This document shows, in pieces, positions 19,517 through 28,992 of a DNA stretch of 64,000 bases. Origin of the DNA: an uncultured Agrococcus sp. (GTDB taxonomy: Bacteria; Actinomycetota; Actinomycetes; Actinomycetales; Microbacteriaceae). The DNA is taken from assembly GCF_945915485.1 (NCBI RefSeq), contig NZ_CAMEFJ010000002.1:33599-97598 (forward strand). Reading direction: 5' to 3'. A model generated the notes under the pieces. That model made no database searches. It was not told the DNA's origin and saw nothing but the letters and a program-made list of their open reading frames with translations. The translations under genes were made by a program, and so were the position numbers. Position 1 is the first letter of the stretch; every line of letters starts with the position of its first letter.

Positions 19517-19918
19517 ATGACTCCCGCACTGCTGGTCTACGACGGTGACTGCTCCTTCTGCACTTCGTCGGTGCAGTGGCTCCAGGATGCTCTTCCGCGG
19601 TTTCCGAAAGCCGTGCCGTACCAGCACCTCGACCTCGAATCGTTCGGTCTCGACGAGCAGGACACCACCGCCGCCGCATGGCTCATCGACACACGCGAAC
19701 CCATGCGAATGTGGGCCGGCGCGGACGTCTTCGCGGCCATCCTGGCCGGCCAGCGGTCGCTGCCGACCGCGTGGGCGGGCCGCGCGCTTTCGCTGCCCGG
19801 TATCCGGACGGTGGCCGCACTCGGATACCGAGTCATCGCCCAGAACAGGCACAAGCTGCCCGGGGGGACCCCTGCTTGCGCCCTTCCCTCCGGGCGCATA
19901 TCGCGGGAATCCCTGTGA
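19517..19918 (+). CDS. DUF393 (DCC family) thiol-disulfide protein
   Basis: 133 residues. The N-terminus LLVYDGDCSFCTSSVQWLQ carries the DxxCxxC motif of the DCC family (DUF393), a thioredoxin-like group thought to act in thiol-disulfide exchange. Start ATG 19517 is preceded at 6 bp by TAGACT with no ribosome binding site, so it is probably leaderless. The stop overlaps the GTG of the next gene (GTGA), pointing to a two-gene operon. Confidence 0.85.
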   Translation: MTPALLVYDGDCSFCTSSVQWLQDALPRFPKAVPYQHLDLESFGLDEQDTTAAAWLIDTREPMRMWAGADVFAAILAGQRSLPTAWAGRALSLPGIRTVAALGYRVIAQNRHKLPGGTPACALPSGRISRESL

Positions 19919-20715
19919 TCGACAAACCGCGAGGCGGGCTCCCTCCCCTGCCCGTCCTACCGAAAGGCAAACGGCTCCGGCTCGGGCTCGAGATGACGGC
20001 CGTGCTCTTCGTCTCGCTCGGTGCCAGCGCGGTGTGGTCGATCATCAGCATTCTCGACGCGCTGACCCGAGAATCCCGGCTGAACGAGCAGCAGGTTGCG
20101 CTCAACCCTGCTCGCAGCGACCGTGAATGGCTCGACTTCCTCAACCAGTTCACCGGCCACGTGCTGGCCTTCGCACCCGTCCTGCTGGTCATCGTGCTGC
20201 TGTGGCAGGCATCGAAGCCGCGGCTCGGGCAGATCGGCATCGACGCGACCAAGCCCGGCCGCGACATACTGCTGGGTATCGGCCTCGTCGCGCTGATCGG
20301 CATCCCCGGCATCGCCTTCTACTTCGCGTCGGTGTGGACGGGCATGAACCGGGTCATCGACCCCGGCTCTGGTTCTCCGTACTGGTGGTCGATTCCGATA
20401 CTGCTGCTGGCGGCTGCACGCGCAGCCTTCGTCGAGGAGTTCATCGTGCTCGGCTACTGGTTCGAGCGAATGCGCCGCTTCGGCATCCAGCCGTGGCTCA
20501 TCATCCTGACCTCGAGCCTCGTCCGCGGCTCCTACCACCTGTACCAGGGCTTCGGCGGCTTCATCGGCAACGTCGTGATGGGGCTCGTGTTCGGTTGGAT
20601 CTACCAGAAGACCGGCAGGCTATGGCCGTTCGTGATCGCGCACTTCTTGATCGATGCCATTGTGTTCGTCGGCTATCCGCTCGTCGCGCACCTTCTGCCG
20701 CTACCCAACGGCTAG
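19915..20715 (+). CDS. CPBP-family intramembrane protease-like protein
   Basis: 266 residues, about seven membrane segments. Start GTG at 19915 overlaps the previous stop by four bases. The C-terminal half resembles the CPBP (Abi/CAAX protease) family: a glutamate pair in AAFVEEFIVLGYWFERMRR, a histidine in SYHLYQGFGGF, and a last histidine in FVIAHFLIDAIVF. The first motif lacks the usual arginine directly after EExxx(F), so catalysis is plausible but not certain. Family members process prenylated or membrane peptides or give bacteriocin immunity; the substrate here is unknown. Confidence 0.8.
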   Translation: MIDKPRGGLPPLPVLPKGKRLRLGLEMTAVLFVSLGASAVWSIISILDALTRESRLNEQQVALNPARSDREWLDFLNQFTGHVLAFAPVLLVIVLLWQASKPRLGQIGIDATKPGRDILLGIGLVALIGIPGIAFYFASVWTGMNRVIDPGSGSPYWWSIPILLLAAARAAFVEEFIVLGYWFERMRRFGIQPWLIILTSSLVRGSYHLYQGFGGFIGNVVMGLVFGWIYQKTGRLWPFVIAHFLIDAIVFVGYPLVAHLLPLPNG

Positions 20716-20741
20716 CCCACGCCCCGCGGGACAGAGACGCT

Positions 20742-20820
20742 CTCGAAAAGCGGCACTATGCAGGTTTCGCACTGAGCAGCGGCGTTATTTGCCGATTCTG
20801 GCACCCAACGCCGCCTCTCG
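20742..20820. repeat. 79-bp direct repeat, copy A
   Basis: Matches 20949-21027 at 66 of 79 positions without gaps. The right part contains AGCGGCGTT ... AACGCCGCCTCTCG, an imperfect inverted repeat; 26 bp from GGCGTTATTTGCCGATTCTG region are the best-kept part. It lies in the 492-bp tail-to-tail gap between the CPBP gene and gcvP; no gene is seen in that gap. Confidence 0.8.
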
Positions 20821-20948
20821 GCGCGTCTTGCTGTCTCGGCGGGTTCATCATGTGACGGGAGTGCGCGAGCAGGTCATATAGACGCACTCAGCATCCAGCA
20901 CGGTCGACAGCGGCAGGCTCGCCAACCCACGCCGCTTCTCCGAAACGA

Positions 20949-21027
20949 CTCGAAAAACGGCGCTAATTCGGATACGCACTGAGAGGCGGCGTTATTTGCC
21001 GATTCTGCAACCTAACGCCGCCTCTCG
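20949..21027. repeat. 79-bp direct repeat, copy B
   Basis: Partner of 20742-20820. Here the hairpin is perfect: GAGAGGCGGCGTTA pairs with TAACGCCGCCTCTC. The left half (CGGCGCTAATTCGGATAC) is itself a weaker direct repeat of the right half, offset by about 38 bp. Confidence 0.8.
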
Positions 21028-21092
21028 ATGCACCTGGTTCTCTGCTGCCAACCACCGCTGCAACGCACGACGCACGCATCCCCGTGCTGCGC

Positions 21093-21166
21093 GCCAACTT
21101 CTCGGTCGCTGGGCGATGACACGCCGTGAAAGCGCGCTCTCAACGCCAGGAGACCGAGAAGTTGGC
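21093..21166. repeat. palindromic intergenic repeat, copy 3 of 5 (inverted orientation)
   Basis: A 74-bp element with perfect 15-bp arms (GCCAACTTCTCGGTC and its complement). Its reverse complement aligns with the copies at 19350 and 47094, including TCACGGCGTGTC and CGCCCAGC. It lies 42 bp past the end of gcvP in a convergent gap. Confidence 0.85.
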
Positions 21167-21207
21167 ACGAGCGATGGAGTCAGCTATTCGAGTGTGAGCA
21201 GGTCAGC

Positions 21208-24036
21208 CTACTCGAAGGCAGACGGCGGCGGGCAGGCGCACACGAGATTGCGGTCACCGTATGCCTGGTCGACGCGGCCGACCGGAGGCCAGTACTTGCG
21301 CTGTGACTGACGGTTCGCTCCCGTGCCCGAGCCCGGGAAGACCGCGAGCGAACGAACGTACGGATGCTTCCACTCGCCGACGATCGTCTCGGAGGTGTGC
21401 GGCGCGTTGACGAGCGGATTATCGTCGGCGGGCCACTCCCCCGCGCCGACTCTGTCGGCTTCCTGCTTGATCGCGATCATCGCATCGATGAAGCGATCGA
21501 GCTCGCCGATGTCCTCGGATTCGGTCGGTTCGACCATGAGCGTGCCCGCTACGGGGAAGGACATGGTCGGTGCGTGGAATCCGTAATCCACGAGACGCTT
21601 CGCGACATCGTCGTTCGAGATGCCGGTCGCCTCCTTGAGCGGCCGCAGATCCAGGATGCATTCGTGCGCGACGAGTCCCTCGTTCCCCGTGTAGAGCACC
21701 GGGAAGTGCTCGGCCAGCCTCGACGCGACGTAGTTCGCCGCGAGCACTGCCGCGCCGGTCGCTTCGGTCAGGCCGGAACCGCCCATCATGCGGACGTACG
21801 CCCACGAGATGGGGAGGACGGATGCCGACCCGAACGGTGCCGCCGAGACGGGCAGGTCGCCCATCGTGACGCCATCCACAACTAGCGGCGCCTCTCGGGG
21901 ATCCCTGGGCAGGAAGGGAGCGAGGTGCGATTTCGCTGCAACTGGACCGACACCGGGGCCTCCTCCTCCGTGCGGGATGCAGAAGGTCTTGTGGAGGTTC
22001 AGGTGCGAAACGTCGCCGCCGATGTCGCCGAAGGTCGCGTGCCCCAGCAGTGCGTTGAGGTTCGCGCCGTCGATGTAGACCTGACCGCCGGCCTCGTGCA
22101 CCGCGTCGCAGACCTGACGAACATGCTCCTCGTAGACGCCGTGCGTCGAGGGGTACGTGATCATGAGCGCAGCGAGGGATTCGCGGTTCGCATCGATCTT
22201 CGCGTGCAGGTCCTCCAGGTCGACATTGCCGTCGTCGTCGGTCGCCACGACCGCGACACGGAGGCCCGCGAGAACGGCCGAGGCCGCGTTCGTGCCGTGC
22301 GCGGACGCCGGGATCAAACAGAGGTCGCGGTGCTCATCACCTCGTGAACGATGGTACCCGCGGATAGCGAGCAGGCCCGCGAGCTCACCCTGGCTGCCTG
22401 CGTTGGGCTGCAGTGAGACGGTGTCGTACCCGGTCAGGGTTGCCAGCCAGCCGCCGAGCTGATCGATGAGCGAAAGCGTGCCGGCGGCATCCTCGAGCGG
22501 TGCATACGGGTGAATGCTGCCGAACTCGGGCCAGGTGATTGCCTCCATCTCGGTCGCCGCATTCAGCTTCATAGTGCAGGAGCCGAGCGGAATCATGCCG
22601 CGATCGAGCGCGTAGTCCTTGTCGGCGAGACGTCGCATGTAACGCATAAGCGCGGTTTCGCTACGCACCGAGTTGAACGCCTCGTGGGTCATGAAGTCGC
22701 TTTCGCGCTCCATTTCACCCAGCGTGCCTGCGGCATCCGAGGCGACCAGGCCGAGAGCATCGAGCAGTTCCGAAACTCCCGTGTCGGCCCATTCCTCGTC
22801 GAGCGACACCTGGATGGTGTCCGCGTCGAGCGCATGCACGAGCACTCCCCTGTCGCGAGCAGACGCTGCGAGCTGCTCCGCGCGACCGGGAGCGCCGAAT
22901 CGCATCGTATCGAAGAAGCTCTCGCTCTTGAGCGTGTACCCGGCGGCGCGGAGCGCGCCCGCAACTTCACGAGCGCTCTCGTGCACGGCTTCCGCGATCC
23001 GGCGAATCCCCTCCGGCCCGTGATACACGGCATACATCGATGCCATGACGGCGAGCAGCACCTGCGCGGTGCAGATGTTGCTGGTCGCCTTCTCGCGGCG
23101 GATGTGCTGCTCACGCGTCTGCAGCGTGAGACGGTAGGCGGGCATCCCGTGCGCGTCCTGGGAGACGCCGACGAGACGACCCGGCAGCTGTCGCTCGAGC
23201 CCCTTGCGCACGGCGATGTAGCCCGCGTGCGGACCGCCGAAGCCCATGGGAACCCCGAAACGCTGGCTCGAACCGACCGCGATGTCCGCGCCGAGCTCAC
23301 CCGGGCTCGTGATGAGGGCGAGAGCGAGCAGGTCCGCGGCGACAACGGCTTTGCCGCCCGCCTCGTGCACCCGCTCGATGAGTGGCGCGGGGTTCCAGAT
23401 CTCCCCGGAAGCTCCCGGATACTGCACGAATGCGCCGAAGATGCCGTCCAGATCGACGTCACCCCGGAGATCCGCCTCGCGCAGCCGGATGCCGACCGCC
23501 TCTGCGCGGAGCCGCAGCAGCGCTTTGGTCTGGGGCAGGGCATTCTCGTCGACGAGGAACACGTCACCGCCGCGCTTCACGGCGCGACGCGCGAGCAGCA
23601 TGGCCTCGACGACGGCCGTGCCCTCGTCGAGCATCGACGCGTTCGCGGTGTCGAGCCCCGTCAGGTCGGAGACCATGGTCTGGAAGTTCAGCAGGGCTTC
23701 CAGGCGGCCCTGCGAGATCTCCGGCTGGTACGGCGTGTAGGCCGTATACCAGGACGGGTTCTCGAGAATGCCCCTGCGGATCGCGCTGGGTGTGATCGTG
23801 CCGTGGTAGCCGAACCCGATCGCCGAGCGGCGGACCGTGTTCTGCGCGGCGATCTCGCGGAGCTCCGCAAGGGCGGCACGCTCCGACACGGGTGCGGTGA
23901 ACGGGGTGTCCTGCTGAATGCCTTCCGGAACCGCAACCGACATGAGCGCGTCGAGCGATTCGTAACCGACCGCGGACAGCATCGTCCGCCGCGCCGCATC
24001 GTCGATGCCGATGTGGCGCTCTGCAAAGCCCCGCAT
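21208..24036 (-). CDS. gcvP: glycine dehydrogenase (aminomethyl-transferring), P protein
   Basis: 942-residue PLP enzyme of the glycine cleavage system; it decarboxylates glycine and passes the aminomethyl group to the lipoyl arm of GcvH. The N-terminus ([20 protein letters not shown]) and the PLP-lysine site [16 protein letters not shown] in the C-terminal half are intact. Length is normal for the single-chain form. The ATG overlaps the gcvH stop (TGATG). The operon order is gcvT-gcvH-gcvP, controlled by the glycine riboswitch upstream of gcvT. Confidence 0.96.
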   Translation of the reverse strand: MRGFAERHIGIDDAARRTMLSAVGYESLDALMSVAVPEGIQQDTPFTAPVSERAALAELREIAAQNTVRRSAIGFGYHGTITPSAIRRGILENPSWYTAYTPYQPEISQGRLEALLNFQTMVSDLTGLDTANASMLDEGTAVVEAMLLARRAVKRGGDVFLVDENALPQTKALLRLRAEAVGIRLREADLRGDVDLDGIFGAFVQYPGASGEIWNPAPLIERVHEAGGKAVVAADLLALALITSPGELGADIAVGSSQRFGVPMGFGGPHAGYIAVRKGLERQLPGRLVGVSQDAHGMPAYRLTLQTREQHIRREKATSNICTAQVLLAVMASMYAVYHGPEGIRRIAEAVHESAREVAGALRAAGYTLKSESFFDTMRFGAPGRAEQLAASARDRGVLVHALDADTIQVSLDEEWADTGVSELLDALGLVASDAAGTLGEMERESDFMTHEAFNSVRSETALMRYMRRLADKDYALDRGMIPLGSCTMKLNAATEMEAITWPEFGSIHPYAPLEDAAGTLSLIDQLGGWLATLTGYDTVSLQPNAGSQGELAGLLAIRGYHRSRGDEHRDLCLIPASAHGTNAASAVLAGLRVAVVATDDDGNVDLEDLHAKIDANRESLAALMITYPSTHGVYEEHVRQVCDAVHEAGGQVYIDGANLNALLGHATFGDIGGDVSHLNLHKTFCIPHGGGGPGVGPVAAKSHLAPFLPRDPREAPLVVDGVTMGDLPVSAAPFGSASVLPISWAYVRMMGGSGLTEATGAAVLAANYVASRLAEHFPVLYTGNEGLVAHECILDLRPLKEATGISNDDVAKRLVDYGFHAPTMSFPVAGTLMVEPTESEDIGELDRFIDAMIAIKQEADRVGAGEWPADDNPLVNAPHTSETIVGEWKHPYVRSLAVFPGSGTGANRQSQRKYWPPVGRVDQAYGDRNLVCACPPPSAFE

Positions 24037-24395
24037 CAGGAAGTCAGCTCCCCGTACGCGACCTCGTCGATGAGTTCGGGCTCTTCGGTGAAGCGTAGCT
24101 GCACGAGCCAGCCGTCGCCCGTCGGGGAGGAGTTCACCAGTGTCGGATCGTCGGCAACGGTCTCGTTCACGGCAACGACTTCGCCTGCCGCAGGTGCGAA
24201 CAATTCACCAACCGATTTCGTCGATTCGATCTCGCCGATCGCTTCTCCGCCGGAGAATGTACTGCCGACTTCCGGCAGGTCGACGTAGACGACGTCACCG
24301 AGAGCGTTCTGCGCGTAGTCGGTGATGCCGACCGTTGCGACATCGCCTTCGAATCGGAACCACTCGTGGTCGGGTGTGTACTTGAGCTCAGCCAT
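24036..24395 (-). CDS. gcvH: glycine cleavage system H protein
   Basis: 119-residue lipoyl carrier of the glycine cleavage system. The lipoylation lysine is in [16 protein letters not shown] near residue 60, and the conserved N-terminal [20 protein letters not shown] is present. It shuttles the aminomethyl and electron intermediates between GcvP, GcvT and Lpd. It follows gcvT after 2 bp and overlaps gcvP. Confidence 0.96.
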   Translation of the reverse strand: MAELKYTPDHEWFRFEGDVATVGITDYAQNALGDVVYVDLPEVGSTFSGGEAIGEIESTKSVGELFAPAAGEVVAVNETVADDPTLVNSSPTGDGWLVQLRFTEEPELIDEVAYGELTS

Positions 24396-24397
24396 GG

Positions 24398-25492
24398 TTA
24401 TGCCTTTCGCTTGTAGAAGGGGAAGTTGGTTGCTGCGGCCGGGATGCGCTTGCCGCGCACGTCGATCGCGAGTTCAGAGCTCTCAGCGGATGCCGGAGCA
24501 ACATAGGCCATTGCGATGGGATGGCCGAGTGTGGGCGAGAGCGCCCCCGAGGTGACAACGCCGACGAGGGTGTCTCCTTCGTAGACTTCGTAACCGGAGC
24601 GACCTGCGCGCCGGCCCTCAGCCGTCAAGCCGATCAGCACGGGAGCGTCCTGCTCAGGACCCCGCTCGACCGCTGTGCGGCCGACGAAGTCGCCATCCTT
24701 GCTCAGCGCTACGATTTTCCCTAGCCCCGCCTGTTCCGGTAGACGATCGGTCGTCAGCTCGTTCCCGTAGAGCGGCATGCCTGCCTCCAGACGGAGCGTG
24801 TCGCGTGCTGCAAGACCGCACGGGCGGAGTCCGTACTGTTCTCCCACCCGCTCGAGCGTCTCCCACAGCGATTCGGCGGCGTGTGCCGGTATGTACAGTT
24901 CGAAGCCGTCTTCTCCCGTGTAGCCGGTGCGCGCGATGAGCAGATCCTCGCCCTCGAAAATGGCCTCTACGACCCTGTAGTAACGCAGCGAGTCGAGTGG
25001 CTCCGATTCGATGCCGGCAGCTTCGATGATCGCCTGCGAGTTCGGGCCCTGGACCGCAATCAGCGCCGTGTCTTCCGACTCGTCGGTCACGGTCACGTCG
25101 AAGCTCGATGACCGGGTCTGCAGTGCGTCCAGGACGGCGGCGCGGTTACCGGCGTTCGCGACGACGAGGAAGTTCGTCTCGCCGAGTCGGTACACGATGA
25201 CGTCGTCCACGATGCCACCCGAGTCGTTCAGCATGAGCGAGTACTTCGCACGGCCGACACTGATCGATGACAGCTTGCCTGCGAGTGCAAAATCAAGGAA
25301 TGCGCCCGCATCGGCGCCTGCTACACGGATCTCGCCCATGTGCGAGAGGTCGAAGATGCCGGCCGAGGTGCGAACGGCCTCGTGTTCGGCGAGCTCCGAC
25401 CCGTACTTCAGCGGCATGTCCCAGCCGGCGAAATCGGTGAAGGTCGCACCCAAGCGTTCATGCACGGATGCGAGCGGTGTCTTGTGCTTCAA
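24398..25492 (-). CDS. gcvT: glycine cleavage system aminomethyltransferase, T protein
   Basis: 364-residue tetrahydrofolate-dependent enzyme that releases ammonia and forms 5,10-methylene-THF. The N-terminal block (LGATFTDFAGWDMPLKYGS) and GYTGEDGFELYIP near residue 195 are diagnostic. The start is TTG at 25492 with AGGAGG 4 bp upstream. First gene of gcvTHP, behind a glycine riboswitch. Confidence 0.95.
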   Translation of the reverse strand: MKHKTPLASVHERLGATFTDFAGWDMPLKYGSELAEHEAVRTSAGIFDLSHMGEIRVAGADAGAFLDFALAGKLSSISVGRAKYSLMLNDSGGIVDDVIVYRLGETNFLVVANAGNRAAVLDALQTRSSSFDVTVTDESEDTALIAVQGPNSQAIIEAAGIESEPLDSLRYYRVVEAIFEGEDLLIARTGYTGEDGFELYIPAHAAESLWETLERVGEQYGLRPCGLAARDTLRLEAGMPLYGNELTTDRLPEQAGLGKIVALSKDGDFVGRTAVERGPEQDAPVLIGLTAEGRRAGRSGYEVYEGDTLVGVVTSGALSPTLGHPIAMAYVAPASAESSELAIDVRGKRIPAAATNFPFYKRKA

Positions 25493-25543
25493 CGGTCCTC
25501 CTGTATTTCGGAGTCCCCCTCAGTCACGTGCCACGGTACGACG

Positions 25544-25638
25544 CGCTCCAGAGTGGCCTGCCTGATGCGGTCCTGTGACCTGAGAGGTTAGCGGGGACGC
25601 ATGCTCCTTCGGTGCTCGTCTGAGACGAACTCTTCCGC
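25544..25638 (-). ncRNA. glycine riboswitch, single aptamer, in the gcvT leader
   Basis: On the minus strand the leader contains in order GCGGAAGAGTT, the core GAGCACCGAAGGAGCA, AACCTCTCAGGTCACAGGACC, and the closing ACTCTGGAGCG, which together are the conserved parts of the glycine aptamer. Only one aptamer is visible. About 50 bases separate it from the TTG of gcvT; there is no terminator-like T run, so control is more likely at translation or by a mechanism acting on the GTGGCACGTGAC-containing linker. Glycine would switch on gcvTHP. Confidence 0.92.
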
Positions 25639-25662
25639 ATCGGCTGCTACGGCCTGTATGTG

Positions 25663-25668
25663 ATTTTA
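25663..25668 (-). promoter_or_regulatory. -10 box TAAAAT of the gcvTHP promoter
   Basis: On the minus strand TAAAAT lies about 25 bp before the start of the glycine aptamer and 8 bp past the mnhG stop. No good -35 is seen, and part of the promoter would lie inside mnhG, so read-through from the mnh operon could add to gcv expression. Confidence 0.45.
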
Positions 25669-25675
25669 GCCTCCA

Positions 25676-26038
25676 CTATAACCCGCGATGCTCGCTTCGG
25701 CTCGCGTCTTCCTCGCTCTCGTCGGCGAACTGCAGGTCACGGCGATACTGTCCGGTTCGATAGGCGCTGCGCGAGATCATCTGCGATGCGGTCGGGGTCG
25801 TGAGCAGCTGCAGCACCGCTACGAGCGCGAGCATCGACCATGCGACGGGCTCGCGCAGAATCAATCCCAGCCCTATGCAGATGATGACGATTCCCAACGA
25901 TTGGGGCTTCGACGCAGCGTGCATTCTATTCAGAGAGTCGGGTAGCCGCACGAGACCGACTGCCGCCACGAGTCCCAGCAGAGATCCGAGGGCAATGCAG
26001 ATTCCGCCAGCGAGATTGAGCCAGTCTTCCGTGCTCAT
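25676..26038 (-). CDS. mnhG: Na+/H+ antiporter subunit G
   Basis: 120-residue membrane protein, three hydrophobic segments with LAGGICIALGSLLGLVAAVG first and VGLVRLPDSLNRMHAASKPQ next, the hallmark of MrpG/MnhG/PhaG. Last gene of the Mrp operon, ATGA overlap with mnhF. Its charged C-terminus faces the cytoplasm by family analogy. Confidence 0.93.
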   Translation of the reverse strand: MSTEDWLNLAGGICIALGSLLGLVAAVGLVRLPDSLNRMHAASKPQSLGIVIICIGLGLILREPVAWSMLALVAVLQLLTTPTASQMISRSAYRTGQYRRDLQFADESEEDASRSEHRGL

Positions 26039-26394
26039 GAATTGTCCTCCCCGCTCTCTTCGGGCGCTACGACATCGATGGGTCCCGTCTTCTCTACAGC
26101 TCCCGGATAGAGATCCTCCCGCTCGCGACCGACGAGGTCATTACGCACAGCGACGAACCGAGCCATCGCAACGGTGCTCGAGAACGCCAGCATCGATGTG
26201 ATGACCATGAGCGGAATGGTGTGCATGTGTTGATTGATGGCAGCTTCGATCGCGAGCGCCGCAACGAGCAACGACAGCAGCACGTCGGTCGCCACCACAC
26301 GGTCGACGGCGCCGGGGCCCTGTACGAGTCGTACGAGGCATAGAACGAGAGCGGCGGCGATGAAGGCGCCGGCGATAGTGAGTGCGATGATCAC
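26035..26394 (-). CDS. mnhF: Na+/H+ antiporter subunit F
   Basis: 119-residue protein with three membrane segments; the motif VRLVQGPGAVDRVVATDVLL is typical of MrpF. GTG start overlapping the mnhE stop by four bases, and its own stop overlaps mnhG (ATGA). The C-terminal 40 residues are hydrophilic and acidic. Confidence 0.93.
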   Translation of the reverse strand: MIIALTIAGAFIAAALVLCLVRLVQGPGAVDRVVATDVLLSLLVAALAIEAAINQHMHTIPLMVITSMLAFSSTVAMARFVAVRNDLVGREREDLYPGAVEKTGPIDVVAPEESGEDNS

Positions 26395-26957
26395 TTTGTG
26401 CGCCCCTTCCAGTTGAATCGCTGACGACGCTCCTGGCGAATCCGCTCAACCTCTTCCTTTGTACCGAACGCGAGCAACGCCAACCGCTCTTGCGCGAGCA
26501 CGTTCTGCCGGGCGGCTTCGACCGCCTCTTCGTCAGGTGTGTCGAAGACGTGCACGAGCGCACGACCGCCGCGGAGCTCCAGCACGACCGAACCGGGCAC
26601 GAGCGTCACGAGCACGGCCGTGAGCGTGCTCGTGAAGGAGTCGCTGCTGCGCAGGTCGACGGCGATGATCGAATTCGTCGTCGGACGCCACCAGGCGAGC
26701 ACCTGATAGGAGACGATGGCGGATGCCCTCACGAGCCCCCAGAGCGTCGTGAGTATGAGCCACACGGTCTGAATGGGACGCATCCTCGCCATCTGCGGTA
26801 TCTCCGGCATCGGGAACACCAACTGCACTCCGGCGGCGACGACGACTCCGAAGACGACGGCTCCGACCGTGAACTCACCCACGAGCAGTAGCCACACGAC
26901 GACGAGGCCGGCCGTCATGAGGAACGAGAACCGGAAGTTCTTTCTACGCTCCGACAT
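26391..26957 (-). CDS. mnhE: Na+/H+ antiporter subunit E
   Basis: 188-residue MrpE: two or three N-terminal membrane segments (residues ~12-50), the conserved LTAVLVTLVPGSVVLEL region near 118, and a cytoplasmic tail with EAARQNVLAQERLALLAFG. Start overlaps the mnhD stop (TAATG). Confidence 0.9.
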   Translation of the reverse strand: MSERRKNFRFSFLMTAGLVVVWLLLVGEFTVGAVVFGVVVAAGVQLVFPMPEIPQMARMRPIQTVWLILTTLWGLVRASAIVSYQVLAWWRPTTNSIIAVDLRSSDSFTSTLTAVLVTLVPGSVVLELRGGRALVHVFDTPDEEAVEAARQNVLAQERLALLAFGTKEEVERIRQERRQRFNWKGRTK

Positions 26958-28474
26958 TACAGACCCACCGCCCTAATCGCATCGGCAACCGCTGTGAGGT
27001 ACGCGTCCGCGAAAATGTCGGCTGCTGCGCGTTCCGTGAACTCGATGATAGGGCCGGCGAGGAAGGTGATCCCAACCGTGACGCCGACGAGCGCGCCCGC
27101 GGAGAACAGCCAGTCGACGGGCAGTCTGCGGTTCGGTGCCTCCGCGTCCTCCGGGAGCGGTCGCCAGAAGGCCATGTTCCAGATACGCAGAACGGCCATG
27201 AGCGTCAGCAGGCTCGTGACGATGGCACCGCCGATCACGATCCAGATGACCCACGTGTCGAGCGTGACGCCGGCTTCGATCAGCGCGACCTTGCCGAGGA
27301 AGCCGCTGAACGGCGGCACGCCTCCCAGGTTCAAGGCCGGAATGAAGAACATGACAGCGAGGATGGTGTTCGAAGCGAGCCCGCCGAGCCTGTCGAGCCG
27401 TGTCGACCCTCCCGCTCGTTCGATCAGCGCCGCCACGAGGAACATCGCGGTCTGGATGAAGATGTGGTGGGCGACATAGAAGATGGCTGCGCCCAGCCCG
27501 GCCTCGCTCGAGAGCGCGATACCGAACAGCATGTAGCCGATATGACTGATGAGTGTGAAGGACAGCAGACGTTTGATCTCGTTCTGCGCGAGTGCACCGA
27601 GAATGCCGATCACCATCGTCGCGAGCGCTATCCAGAGGAGTGGATCCGTCAACGGCGAATGCGGGAAGAAGAGCGTCTGCACACGAATGATCGCGTAGAT
27701 TCCCACTTTCGTCAGCAGACCCGCGAACACTGCGGTCACGGACGCGGGGGCCGTCGGATAAGAGTCGGGAAGCCACGCGGAGAGTGGGAAGACCGCCGCT
27801 TTGATGCCGAAGACGACGAGCAGCATCAATTGAATGACGAGCTGCACGCCCGGGTCGAGCTGCGGTAATCGCTCGGCTAGTTGGGCGAAGTTCACGGTGC
27901 CCGCCGCTCCGTAGACGAAGACGATCGCCAATAGGAAGAGAATGCTCGAGAAGAGGCTGACGACAACGTAGGTGGAGCCCGATCGTACACGTTCGCGGGG
28001 CGCGCCGAGCGTCAATAGCACGTAGGAGGCGAACAACAGCATCTCGAAGCCCACGAAGAGGTTGAACAGGTCACCGGAGAGGAAGGCGTTCGAAATTCCG
28101 GCCGTCAGCACTAGGTAGGTCGGATGGAAGATCGATACCGGCGCCTTCTCACGCCCCTCGTCCATGTCGCTTCGCGCGGCGAATACCAGCACCGAGAGGG
28201 TCACGATCGATGACACGACGAGCATGAGCACCGATAAGCGGTCGGCGACCAGCATGATGCCGAGACCTTCCGGCCAGGCACCGAGCCACAGCACCTGCGC
28301 ACCTTCGGAGTCGGCAACCCAGAGCAGGATGCCCGCGACGATCAGCACGAGCGTCAGAGTCACCGAGGAGATCAGCCGCTGTGCGCTGCGCACCCTGCCG
28401 AAGGCGAGCGCGAACCCGGCTCCTATCAGCGGGAGCAGCACGGGAAGGGGGAGCAGCTGGTTGACTTCGATCAT
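26957..28474 (-). CDS. mnhD: Na+/H+ antiporter subunit D
   Basis: 505-residue polytopic subunit homologous to the proton-pumping subunits of complex I (proton_antipo_M domain). About 14 membrane segments; conserved charged positions occur in FNLFVGFEMLLFASYVLLT (glutamate) and KAAVFPLSAWLPDSYP (lysine). With MnhA it forms the ion-translocating core that exchanges cytoplasmic Na+ or other cations for H+. ATGA overlap with mnhC. Confidence 0.94.
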   Translation of the reverse strand: MIEVNQLLPLPVLLPLIGAGFALAFGRVRSAQRLISSVTLTLVLIVAGILLWVADSEGAQVLWLGAWPEGLGIMLVADRLSVLMLVVSSIVTLSVLVFAARSDMDEGREKAPVSIFHPTYLVLTAGISNAFLSGDLFNLFVGFEMLLFASYVLLTLGAPRERVRSGSTYVVVSLFSSILFLLAIVFVYGAAGTVNFAQLAERLPQLDPGVQLVIQLMLLVVFGIKAAVFPLSAWLPDSYPTAPASVTAVFAGLLTKVGIYAIIRVQTLFFPHSPLTDPLLWIALATMVIGILGALAQNEIKRLLSFTLISHIGYMLFGIALSSEAGLGAAIFYVAHHIFIQTAMFLVAALIERAGGSTRLDRLGGLASNTILAVMFFIPALNLGGVPPFSGFLGKVALIEAGVTLDTWVIWIVIGGAIVTSLLTLMAVLRIWNMAFWRPLPEDAEAPNRRLPVDWLFSAGALVGVTVGITFLAGPIIEFTERAAADIFADAYLTAVADAIRAVGL

Positions 28475-28992
28475 CGCGCGCCCTCCTCTTCATCCGTGTT
28501 GCCGGCTCCCGCGTCCCCGTGCTGTTCCGCCTCCGCTGCAGCCGCTTGCGCTTCCGCTTCCGCTTCCGCGAGATCCGTGTCGTGGTCGACGCCCTCTTCC
28601 GCCTCGTCGAACGTTGCGGAGGTGAGGTCGGCCTCGGCACGACGGCGGACGATGGCGTCTTCGATGTCGTCCGCGACCTCGTCGTGCCCGTCGAGCTGGA
28701 ACGAACGATACGACAGCGCCAGCAGGAATACGCAGGTCGCGAGAGAAATAACGATCGCGGTCAGCACCATCGCCTGAGGCAGCGGATCGGAGATGGCAGA
28801 CTGCTCCGTGGCATCCTCGACGAACGGCGCCAGCCGTGCGGGGCCGCTGACGGCCATGAAGAGCAGGTTGACGCCGTTGCCCGCCAGGAGCAGACCGGCC
28901 AGGATGCGCATGAGGGAGCGTTCGAGGAACAGATAGAGGCCCGCCGCAACCAGCACGGCTCCCGCTATCACGAGGAAGAGGCTCGCGGTCAT
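28471..28992 (-). CDS. mnhC: Na+/H+ antiporter subunit C with long acidic tail
   Basis: NuoK-like subunit, 173 residues. Three membrane segments occupy residues 1-105 (AGLYLFLERSLMRILAGLLL, NGVNLLFMAVSG). The last ~60 residues are an Asp/Glu/Ala-rich tail (DLAEAEAEAQAAAAEAEQHG) that the usual 110-125-residue MrpC lacks; similar tails occur in actinobacterial homologues. ATGA overlaps with both mnhA and mnhD. Confidence 0.92.
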   Translation of the reverse strand: MTASLFLVIAGAVLVAAGLYLFLERSLMRILAGLLLAGNGVNLLFMAVSGPARLAPFVEDATEQSAISDPLPQAMVLTAIVISLATCVFLLALSYRSFQLDGHDEVADDIEDAIVRRRAEADLTSATFDEAEEGVDHDTDLAEAEAEAQAAAAEAEQHGDAGAGNTDEEEGAR

